DNA from: Melastoma dodecandrum
Taxonomy: Eukaryota; Streptophyta; Magnoliopsida; Myrtales; Melastomataceae
Assembly (NCBI GenBank): GCA_029817715.1
Contig: JARUPY010000315.1
Location: 110,911 to 174,910 of the forward strand
Reading direction: 5' to 3'
DNA: 64,000 nucleotides
Position 1 is the stretch's first letter; each line of letters starts with the position of its first letter. A model generated the notes under the pieces. It was given only the letters and a program-made list of their open reading frames with translations. It did no database searches and was not told the origin of the DNA. Shown in pieces: positions 1 to 9,850 of this stretch. Position numbers and translations under genes: made by a program.

Positions 1-1899
1 ACGGAGGCCGGAGAGGCCCTCGGCCGACGCCGCCGACAGCCTGATCATTTTAGCACGTGGTTGAGTGTCAGAGTATGAGCAATGACTGAAAATTTTTTTC
101 CTCCCACGAGTTTAGGCTTAATATATATTGAAGTGGCAGACTACTGCCGAAGTAGTGGCACGGTTTCTCATTTCATAATTCCCTCACCATAAGGATTTTG
201 ATCCGGTTATTTAGGGTGAAGTTTTTACTCCTTTTTTCATTTTTATGATTTGATTATAACTTTTACATGGATTTCATTTGATGTGGTCAATTTTCTCCAT
301 TTATTTTCTTCCCCTGTTCCTTGCCTTTGTTTGTTTTACATCTCTCATTATTATTATTATTTTGTTACCGAGTTTGATTTCAATATTTGGGTAATTTAAC
401 AGAAGAATATTAAATAAAACGTAATTCTTTAACGTGGGTCCGTCCATCCACGCAGGTGTTATTTGGCCATCAGCATCATCACTCCCTTTGGTGTTTTTCC
501 TTGTTAAAAGATCATGTGTGTCTCCCCAAGTTGCAGTTCTCCAATTCCCATTACCAATCCCACAATATTAAATGATATAACAATAACAAAAGCAGTAACG
601 TGTAATGTTTTATTATAATACTATTTTGCAGTCATTTTTTTTTTCATCTATTCGATAGTTCGAAACAAATCCCACGACCTTTATAATTTTACCTCATTTC
701 AATTTATCCAAAATAAAAAAAAAATTCGTACTTCTTTATTTTACGACACTAAGTTTTGTCTATTTATAATTTGGTCTTCAAGCGGCTCTTATTCCAAACT
801 GAACACATTTACATATATATTTTTAAATTTTCTTTTAAGTGGGGTTTTAACCAAAGTCAAGTACTCTTTCTTTTAAGAAGGAATTCCTTGAATAACTTTT
901 TAATTTTTTAGAATAACTTTTTACTATCTTAGACAATTAAATTATTTAAGCTAATATACTTTACAAACGAACCACAACAACTTGTATTTGAATATTTGCT
1001 TACTTGTGGTTCAAATAAAGTAGTTTCGGACAATCAATCATTAAAGTGATTCGTGGCCTTTCATTAATTAAAGTCTACTTCAATGGTAGAAGGATAAGAC
1101 AAAAATAACTCAAAGTTTTGCGTCATATCTCAAATGGGTAGCTTCTCGGCTCACAAGCCTCGGAGAGTTTCATGCTTTTATAGAAATGTGAGAGGTAGAG
1201 GTTCTTCGTTGTCATAATGAATTCCTTATCCTTAAGGGACTTATATAGGCAACGCACCTCTTACGAACCAAAATAGTTCTAACTAATTTACTCTTGACTA
1301 TTAAATATTCTGAAGATGATTAGAGAAATCTCAACTCCGAGAGATGCATGAGAAAGTTTATCTATTTAGTTTTCGTCTGCGATAAAAGTTGCGAAATAAA
1401 TACAAGAAAGTTGTCAACTCAAAAGATAAAATTATTGTATACTGATAAACGCATTCAGGAAACCAATAAAAGTAAATGGTTGAATTTTTGTACAGCTTTA
1501 TTCTCTCGTATCACTTCTTATCTCGATAAATTCCTTTTTTATATAAATTTTATTAAAACGAAGTTAAAAGTCGCATATAACATTTACTAATTAGGCCTTA
1601 AAATGATTTTATACAGAGAATTGGAATCCCCTGGGTTGGTCTCCTCCCATTCTCATTTTTATATTCACACGAACCCACCCTTGATGAGGTCCAGTTCATG
1701 CACCACCAGAGGATAATCTTAATATAAACAAACTATAGTTTAAAGTTTCAAGACTTTGTTCATATTCCTATCTATTGTAGAATTTTGTGATTATTCTATT
1801 ACTACCAATATGTTATTAACATATTTTATTATAATAACACCCCGATATTTTATTTTATTTCATTTCCCAAATGAAATTCAATTACCCTTGAAAAATCAT
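1..1899. other. AT-rich intergenic DNA, no gene recognised
   Basis: No open frame here reads like a known protein and no consistent splice-linked frames are visible. The sequence is strongly AT-rich with short A and T runs. The first 60 bases are GC-rich, unlike what follows, and could be the edge of something outside the window. The only structure seen is the 9-bp repeat AAAAATCAT at 1891-1899, the left target duplication of the adjoining element. Confidence 0.6.
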
Positions 1900-3153
1900 G
1901 GTCAAATGATCAAATATATCCTAAAATTTAGCACTTTTTTCTATTTATCCTAACATTTGAAAAATATCACCATATATCATAATGTTATGACGTTATCTTA
2001 ATTATATACTTCGTTAGTCGTCCTTGAGAGGCATACGTGGTGCTGACATTACAACTAACGTCGTTAGCCGCACGTTTAGTCTAAGCGAAATTATCAAATA
2101 TATCCTAAACTTTCCCGATTTTTTTCAATTTATCCTGGCATTTCGAAAAATCTTCGTGTAACCTAATGTTAATACGTTATTTCAAAATTATCCACCAGTA
2201 AGCCCGACCCATAACGGCGTCCGACTTGGTGTTGATGTGTACCACTAGTCCTGACCCTAAGCCCAGCCTCGACACCAACGCACCCCATCCCTTTCCTTCC
2301 CTATCTAAGTGCCAATGAGTATTATATTTAAGTCTTGCTACTTATGAGTATTATATTATATTATAATTAGATTTGAAGTTGCGATTACATGCAAGACATA
2401 CAGGGCACCCATGGAAACAATTGAGACACACAGAGCAACCATACTCCTAAATCATTGGTTTCTTGTTGCTGAGACTTTTATGTTAGGTCCAACAACATAA
2501 TTTTATTGGCTTCATGATGTCCCTATATTGTAGTTGATTTGAGCATGACTTAGAGGTCTCTCTTTCATTGGGATGTAACATTGAAAATAACTCCTCGTCG
2601 TTTTACATGTCAAGTCAATATATAACGAGTCAATTATTAATTGTGCAATGCAAAAGGACAAGTGAAGGAAATATACAATAAGCTACAAGTGAAGGAAATA
2701 TACAATAAGCTAAGGATCGGGGCTCAAGGTGAGTTGATGTTGAGGCTGGGGTTGGGATGGGTCAAGGATGGGTTGGGGTCGGTGTTGGGATTAACGTTGG
2801 GACTAGGGGCACACATCAACGTCAAGTCGGTCGCCGTTAGGGATCCGGTCTAACGGTGGACAATTTTGAAATAACGTATTAATTGGTTACACGAAGATAT
2901 TTTCGAAATGTTGTGATAAATTTGAAAAAAAATGAAAAATTTTAGGACATATTTGATAATTTCACTTAGATTAAAAGTGGCGCTGACGGCGTCAGTTGCC
3001 CTATCAACACCACGTAGGGCTGCGTTAGTAAAGACGACTAACAAATAAAATAATTGAGATAACATTATCACGTTAAGATATATGATAATTTTTTAAACGT
3101 TAGACTAAATAGAAAAAAAATGTCAAAGTTTGAATATATTGCATCGTTAGACA
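1900..3153. mobile_element. Non-autonomous Mutator-like element with long terminal inverted repeats
   Basis: The left arm (about 1900-2290) is the reverse complement of the right arm (about 2760-3153), with scattered mismatches over almost 390 bp. The perfect 9-bp direct repeat AAAAATCAT flanks it at 1891-1899 and 3154-3162, the target-duplication length typical of the Mutator superfamily. Each arm contains two degenerate copies of one unit: a CAAATATATCCTAAA-like segment, then TTTATCC, then a TAATGTTA..ACGTTAT segment. Only about 470 bp of unique sequence lies between the arms and no transposase is present, so it would need a transposase supplied from elsewhere. The arms differ from each other by many substitutions and small gaps, so the insertion is not recent. 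Confidence 0.8.
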
Positions 3154-3203
3154 AAAAATCATATAATATCTTCTGTTGTTTGGAAGGGGACCAAACTCGA
3201 CTA

Positions 3204-3398
3204 GACACGTGTCCTGAACTCAGGCGGACAGCAACTGGGAGATCGACGCGTGTCCTCCCCATTGACGGGGAAGCAAACAAACAAACGGGATCGACGGCGA
3301 GAGACAACAAACGACATCGATCGGGTATTTTTGGGGAGGGGTGGAACAGGCGACAAGCAGTAGTTGCTCTTCTGGAGTCAGGATGAGGAACACGTGTC
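3204..3398 (+). promoter_or_regulatory. ABA-response cluster: two ABREs and a CE3 element
   Basis: GACACGTGTC, a perfect palindromic ABRE/G-box, lies at 3204-3213. ACGCGTGTCCTC, identical to the coupling element CE3 described in cereal ABA-response complexes, lies at 3246-3257. A second ABRE, CACGTGTC, lies at 3391-3398. The cluster is 440-640 bp upstream of the start codon of the NINJA/AFP-family gene. Members of that family are known to be induced by ABA through bZIP factors binding ABREs. That these sites drive this gene is inferred. Confidence 0.6.
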
Positions 3399-3841
3399 GC
3401 TTCTCAACTCTTGCAAGCAGCGCCCACTTGCCCTCCCTCCTTCAAACCTCTACCTTTCTCTCCTTTCCAATGAATCAGCCATTCTCGTCCCGACAAAGGT
3501 ACTCGTGTTCCTTCTCCAATCGCATGCCATTTCAAGAAATCCCCATTAACCCAAGTTGCAGAAAAGGACAGATGGGAAAGATGCGGTCTCTTCACCCTTT
3601 TATTTTTCTTGGATATGTCAGATTTTGTATGCAGTTATGACTTTTGTTTCGGCGTGCTCGGTGTTCGTCGGAAGTCCTGTGTTGCGGTACTTTTTGAGGG
3701 GTCGAGTGATGGTAAAGGCTCGGTTTTTGGAGTTTTCTTGACATGGGTGGTACTGAATTTAGGCCGAGGGAGTAGCTTTTTTGCGGATTCATCATTGGGG
3801 TGGAAAGATTTGTTGTTGTTGGGTTTTGGGTGGGTGAGCAG

Positions 3842-5586
3842 ATGAAGGAAGAAGAGGGATTAGGTGGGGACTGTCGCTGGGGTGATGTTGGTGATAGATG
3901 CTCCAGAGATCTGCTGCAGAGATTCCATTTGGTTGACCGCAACGCGGCTGAGAAATTTCCGTATAAACAACCAAATGAGGAGACGGAGGAGTTGGAGCTC
4001 AGTCTCGGATTGTCGCTAGGCGGCAGGTTCGGGATCGAGAAGAGTTCAAAAGGACTGGCAAGGTCTTCCTCCGTGGCGGGTGCAATTCCCTTTAGGGTAG
4101 TAGACCTCAGTTTGGCAGCCAGGACGCCGGATTATTTGCCGTCGATTGTAAGGACGAGTTCTCTGCCGACCGAGACACAGGAAGAATTGAAAAAGAGAAA
4201 GGAATGGCAGAGCCTGCGGAGGATGGAGGTGAAGAGGCGGCTCTGCGAGAAGCAGAGGAAAGGGGGAGATAAGGATGGTGGAGATGAGATCATTGACCAA
4301 ATGACTATCAATACTATCAATAAGCCTGAGGTTTCCGGGAGTGGCAAGGTTCCCTGTTTAGGGATGTCATTGCCTTCTGGACTACATGGTTCGGCTGTGA
4401 CTGCTGGACAGGGCCTAATCCGCTTCGGTGGGCTTGGCAATCTTGGAAGTGAAGGGAAGAAAGGAATTTCGGGTGTTGTTGGTGGGGTTTTCGATAGTGG
4501 TTATGGGTTAGTGGGATATGGTATGGTTAAAGCAGATGGCTCGGCAGAATTCCAGCATGGAGGTTCTTCAGGTTCCGGCGGTGGTTCAGATTCTGACGGG
4601 AGACCAACTCAAGGTAAATGATTCAGTTCCTGGCTTTGTCCGTTCTTCTGGTGAACTCTTTGTTTGGTGTTTCCTTCCTTACTGTTGTGTACCAGATTAG
4701 CAAGAAGACGGCTTAAACCATAAATTTTAGTACCTTGGTTTACTAACACAATGGCCACGGAGTCACTATAGACGACGTCTGAAAATCAAGGCTGGTAGTC
4801 ACAATCTAGCTAAGCAGAAATTTTTGTTGGTCAAGAGGACATCTTGGAGGATGACTAAATCAAGCATACCCCAACATCAGGGAAACTCAAGCAAATTGCT
4901 CTTGATTGACTGTTGAAGAGATCTGGGGTAGTTTTACCCACTTGTCTAGTTTCTCAGATACCTGGCTGGCTACATTAAGTGTGGAGATTTCATTATTATC
5001 ATAACATTAAGTTCAGATCTCCCTCTGGATTTCATCAAGTTGATCTTTCCTATAATCTCTTACTGCTTATAAGACTGTCATTTGTTCACAGATCAGACTT
5101 AACTTCTGGATAATGACTCTAACTCTTCCTCTTTTTCACTCTGGTTATAGTTACGAAATTCGATATTTTAATGCATTACTCGTTTTAAAAAGTCCAGGTT
5201 CAAGCACCGGCACCAAGACCAAGAGCCCCGTCCGCAATGGCCTTTTACGAGACAACTCCATGATTTCCCCGGCAGTCAAGACACCAAAGGAAGGCATGCA
5301 AGTCATCTTGCCTCGTCAAGATGCTCCCAAGGTCGAGCCAGAGGTGCAAGGCGTGATGTCAATGGAGGAAATGCCTGGTGTTTTCACCAAGGGAGATGGC
5401 CCGAACAGGATCAGAGTAGACGGTATCCTGTACAAGTACGGGAAGGGCGTGGAGGTCAGGATAATGTGTGTTTGCCATGGCAAGTTCCTCTCCCCCGCAG
5501 AGTTCGTGAAGCATGCAGGAGGTGACGAAGTCGCCAATCCTCACAGACACATATTTATCGACACTAGCACAGTGTTTTCGCGGTGA
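3842..5586 (+). CDS. AFP: Ninja-family protein (AFP/ABI5-binding-protein type)
   Basis: Adaptor that recruits TOPLESS co-repressors to ABI5-type bZIPs or JAZ proteins, dampening ABA or jasmonate responses in the nucleus. Two exons, 3842-4613 and 5198-5586, join in phase through a 584-bp GT-AG intron to give 386 residues. The EAR motif [11 protein letters not shown] is at about residues 51-61. A basic, Arg/Lys-rich NINJA-B region ([16 protein letters not shown]) follows near 120-135. The conserved C-terminal Jas-binding region occupies about the last 75 residues ([34 protein letters not shown]). The first ATG in frame is 3842; the open frame continues upstream without another ATG. Upstream lie ABREs and CE3. 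Whether it is closer to AFP or to NINJA proper is not resolved; gene order (PAP1 neighbour) favours AFP. Confidence 0.9.
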
Positions 5587-5996
5587 ACATATCACGGACT
5601 CGGATTCGTCCCGGGAAGAAGCTAGCGGGCGAATTTTCGTGCATTTTTTTTTTCTCTTAAGCGGATTTGGTAGAGGAAACCAGTCATGGCTTTTTTCTGT
5701 TTCTGGAAACCTTCGTTGATGATTGGCTATTTGTCTTCAAATGAAGACTGCTCATAAATATTTAGTAAGGATGGAGAATCAAAATTATCCAAGGTTATTT
5801 AAATTAAACGGAATTTTTCATCAAAAAGAATTTCGATTTTAATAAGATCAGGCATCTTAAAAAGCATATTCTTAATTGGAAATCTAATCTGTTATTTTTA
5901 TAAACCAGATTTTATCAGTCTGCAGAATCTTTTTGTAACAACAAATTTCAAAAAGAGCAAGTCTTTAGCGGATTCAAACCGTGACCATGTATTCAT

Positions 5997-6002
5997 TATA
6001 AA
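5997..6002 (+). promoter_or_regulatory. Putative TATA box of the GDPD gene
   Basis: TATAAA lies 46 bp upstream of the ATG at 6048 in an AT-rich stretch, a position that would give a very short 5' leader of about 15-20 nt. The 460-bp gap after the preceding gene (5587-6047) contains no other recognisable feature. Confidence 0.4.
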
Positions 6003-6047
6003 AGAGAACAAACTCTGATTAAAGCCTAACACACAAGATTCTTGAAG

Positions 6048-7567
6048 ATGGGCCCGTCAATTGATTTTGCAGTAGTCGCAGTTCTTTTGGCGATCTCAGT
6101 CTTTGCAGTGAGTGGGAGGCCGGTTCCTCTCCCCAGTAAGGTCTTCCAAGGCAATAAGCTTCCGCTCCAGACGTCTCGTCCTTACAACATTGCACACCGC
6201 GGTGCCAACGGCGAGTTTCCTGAAGAAACCGCGGCCGCATACCTGGTTAGCCTTTTCTGTATTGTCTGTGCTGTTAGTAGTTACCGAGAAGGATTTCACA
6301 TGTTGAAAGGTATTTTTATCTTGCAGAGGGCAATTGATGAAGGAGCTGACTTCATCGAGTCTGATATCCTGGCGACGAAAGATGGTGTATTGGTATGCCA
6401 TCATGATGTCACACTCGACGACACCTCGGACGTCGCCGATCACCCAGAGTTTGCTGATCGTAAGACTAGTTATGTGGTTCAGGGCGTCAACACGACTGGC
6501 TTCTTCATTGGTAAGAGTAGTCATTGAGATATCACCCCCTAAAAATCTCCCCGAGTATTGTATTCATCATAGTGGTCGATGTTTGTTCAAACGACAGTCG
6601 ATTTCACCATTGACGAGTTGAAGACTCTACGAGCGAAGCAGCGATATTCGTTCCGAGATCAGCAATACAACGGTTCGTAAAACAAAATTCTTTCGATGCT
6701 GGACATTATGGCTGGCATTTGACACACTAAATTTGTAATGGACCTCACAGGAATGTTTCAAATTATCACTTTCGAGGAGTATATCTCGATCGCCCTGGAT
6801 GCTGAACGAGTCGTTGGAATCTATCCCGAGATCAAGAATCCCGTCCACGTCAATGACCACGTACATAACTTCACAGGTTTTTTACATATTTCATATGCTT
6901 CATTTCGTAATCTCAGCAGTGATTTCCCGTGACAGGTCAAATGGGCAGATGGTCAAAAATTCGAGGACAAGTTCGTCGAAACATTGCAGAAGTATGGATA
7001 CAAGGGCGTGTACATGACAGAGGACTGGCTCAAACAACCTGCCTTCATTCAGTCCTTTGCACCAACTTCACTTGTGTACATCTCGAACACAACTGACCTG
7101 CCGAAGGTTTTCCTGATTGACGATGTGACCGTCATCACTGAAGACACTAACCAGGTTCGCTATCATTCCCGAAATCGTCCCTACGTCCTGTTTGGTTCAG
7201 GCAATAACAGTATTTTTGTGCTTGTCAGACATACGCGGAGATAACCTCGGACAGCTACTTCAACTACATCAAGGATTACTGTATGGGCATTGGACCATGG
7301 AAGGACAACATCGTACCACCCAACAGTAACAACTACCTTGAGAAAGCCACGGATGAGGTTGCAAGAGCGCACGCTCTTGGCATGCAGGTCCACCCTTACA
7401 CGTACAGGAATGAGAACACTTTCCTCCATTTCGACTTCAACCAGGACCCCTATGCCGAGTATGACTTCTGGATAAACAATGTCGGGGTCGACGGCCTCTT
7501 CACTGACTTCACAGGCAGCCTCCACATGTACCAGCAATGGGCCTCCCCACTCAACACCAAGGCATAA
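6048..7567 (+). CDS. Secreted glycerophosphodiester phosphodiesterase (GDPD5/6 type)
   Basis: Hydrolyses glycerophosphodiesters to glycerol-3-phosphate and an alcohol, typically for phosphate recycling outside the cytosol. Six exons: 6048-6245, 6327-6510, 6598-6672, 6751-6860, 6936-7154 and 7229-7567. All join in phase to give 374 residues, the usual size of the family. An N-terminal hydrophobic segment (AVVAVLLAISVFAVSG) looks like a signal peptide. Active-site landmarks: HRGANGEFPEET (His50, Arg51), ESD (Glu77, Asp79) and HHDVTLDD (His92), then the conserved PEIK and SLHMYQQW regions. The ATG at 6048 was chosen because the upstream in-frame codon is TTG. The next gene converges on it from the other strand only 130 bp away. 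Confidence 0.93.
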
Positions 7568-7696
7568 AAGAGGAGTCTTCAAGGACTTCAAGGAACTAAG
7601 TAGTCCTAGGACTAGGATTTCGTCACGACCTTAGGATTTGTTGATGCTCCACAATAATTGTAGAGAAATTTCTAATTTTCTATGAACAATTCGGAA

Positions 7697-9136
7697 TCAA
7701 CAGCAATGCCTACATTTCCTAGAAGAGTAACAATGATGATAGCACAATTTCCACGTGAAAGAAAGCATATAACAGCCAGAATTGCAGCAGTTGATGTCGC
7801 AGCAAGACAAGCCATGACAGCATCCTTGATCGCAGCTCGGCCATCTGAAGCAGCAGGTAATCCAGCTACAGCTACATATGGGGCACGCGCAGTTACAGTC
7901 AAGACTCGGACATTTATAGTGACAGCTTGGCCAGCCGCAGCAGCAGCATGCCGGATTGCAACAACATAAAGTCCTTGTCCACGGGAACCTGGACCAGCCC
8001 CAGCAGCAGCACTTTGGACTGCAACAGCAGAGCGTCCTCATCCACAGGAACCCGAAACACGAACACAGACGTTTTTTCTTTCTGCAGAAGAAAAATCGGA
8101 TGTCTAAAATAGCAATTCCACGGGTGATTCTTAATGGTAATACCTTAATTGGAAATACACTAGAGCATACGACTTACAGTGGAAGAGATGACGATCGGTC
8201 ATACCGACTATTGTTTAAGGAAGGCATGTAAGTTACGACCAAGTCACCCGTCTTTTCCTCTATGATGCCACATCCATTTCCTTGTTCAAGCTTGACTGCA
8301 TTCACCTCGCCTGCAGCGTTCTCATTTTCATGGGAATTCCTCTCTAGCAGAGATATTGGGCCATCAGATGCCCCTTCGTCTTGTTCATGGGAACTCCTTT
8401 CTCGCTGAGAGGTTTGGCTATCAGATGCCTTTTTTCCTTGCAGTGGCGGTGGTAAAGTGACAGCCCCGTCAATCTTGTCCAATTCCTCGGGCTTTTGTGG
8501 GTCTCCCATGAGTGGGAGAAACTGTTCTTTCGAGAAATTGATGTTCCCTAGGTGAATACTGAACAACGATTCCGTCGATGCGATACTCCACTCAACAGGC
8601 ACCGCGGACTGACATTTGCTCCTTTCAAAAACTGAGGACGGGATCCTCCTGGGATCATATCCTCCTGACCGGACCATCCCCTGCTGAGGAGGGGATTGCA
8701 CTGGTGATGCGGTTCGGATCAGCGACTCTTGGGTGATGTCGGAGACCATGGATGCCCGTTCCGTACTCAACCTGCTCGTGAGGCTGCTTCCGGCATCACT
8801 ATTCTCGCACAGAACAAGTACGTCTGCTTGGGTATTCACGCCTTCGCTCAGCATTACTCGGAAGTAATCCTCCCAGTACTTGTCCGATGATGAATAGGAT
8901 GAAGTGGCTGCAGAATTCTGAGTCTTCATGAATAGGTCCATCTTGAGCCTCGTGGAGCTATCGGTATCTCCATGGTACCCATCCAAGTCACACTGTTGAC
9001 TGTCACAACTGCTGCTTGTACTCGTAATGTTTAACTCTACATTCCACGGCGACCTCTGACTGCTTATTCGTTCACCATTTTCATTGGAGGGCGGCTTTGT
9101 CGGCTTCCCTCTCTCACTTTTTGCCGAAGAGTCCAT
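7697..9136 (-). CDS. Plant-specific unknown protein with Cys/Trp-rich C-terminal exon
   Basis: No function is known to me. Exon 1 (9136-8205) encodes a Ser-rich, probably disordered region of about 310 residues. It contains a short conserved-looking block GGYDPRRIPSSVFER and the segment VEWSIASTESLFSIHLGN. A GT donor at 8204-8203 (after codon bases CG) and a pyrimidine-rich CTGCAG acceptor before 8081 join it in phase to exon 2 (8081-7697), giving 438 residues. Exon 2 encodes about 128 residues packed with Cys clusters and Trp (CCCSPKCCCWGW, CGWPSC, CSCSWITCCFRWPSC). Without the splice, exon 1 runs on to a stop at 8174. The Cys-rich tail could be a metal-binding, palmitoylated or membrane-associated domain; this is inference. 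The join rests on phase and resemblance only. Confidence 0.65.
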
Positions 9137-9850
9137 CGCGAAAGATTAAATGGACTAATCCTGCAAAGAAACCAACAACGGCCATTTCAGAGTGCAAGAT
9201 CCTCCAGCAGCATTGATAATTCTAACAGATCCTGATTTCTACAGCATCGAGTGCTAATGAACCAAAATAATGAACCGACAAATGCATCCCCAGCCCACGA
9301 TGCTTGTCTGCAATAATTGTTCAAGTCCTGGGCATTCTCAAACAGCTACTTCACCCTATAATCTCAGAAAACAAGTTGGTCCGTCGGGTCTTGTTTCATT
9401 GAACCATTCAGAAAACAAAGATCGTAAAGCTTACTGACAACTCTGAGCCATCTGATATCTCGAATGTCATGAAATCGGATCCCAGAGAAAGGATTCAAGC
9501 CTCAAACAGGGAAAGCACGTTTGGTTGACATTCAAAACAGAGGAATGAAGGATGAAGTTGATGCAAAAATGCAGAAAAACGGGACAGTTTCGACGATTCA
9601 ATGTGATATTCACAAAAAATGATCGAAGAGATGGGTTTGTTTTTTCGTGAGTATGAGGCTTGGTTAAACATTTTTGGTAATAAGAAATGTTCTTGTGTTC
9701 GTTATAACCAAATACTTAATTAAATCCTTCTTTAGACTAAACATAGGTTCATAACTTTAGACGTATCTGTTACGAGCTTGTTTATTTCACCTTGAACCAA
9801 ACTGATGTTACAATTGCCAGGAGGGCTCCGGGCTCTATTGAGCCATCGGT
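9137..9850. other. Leader region of the unknown gene and spacer to PAP1 copy A
   Basis: No coding signal is seen. The part next to 9136 is probably the 5' leader and promoter of the minus-strand Cys-rich-tail gene. The part next to 9851 is the 3' side of the purple acid phosphatase gene, which is also on the minus strand. Confidence 0.5.

Noticed and set aside
7682..8231. Plus-strand Ala-rich and Gln-rich open frames after the GDPD gene
   Set aside because: They are antisense shadows of the Cys-rich exon on the minus strand, whose splice sites and composition are more convincing.
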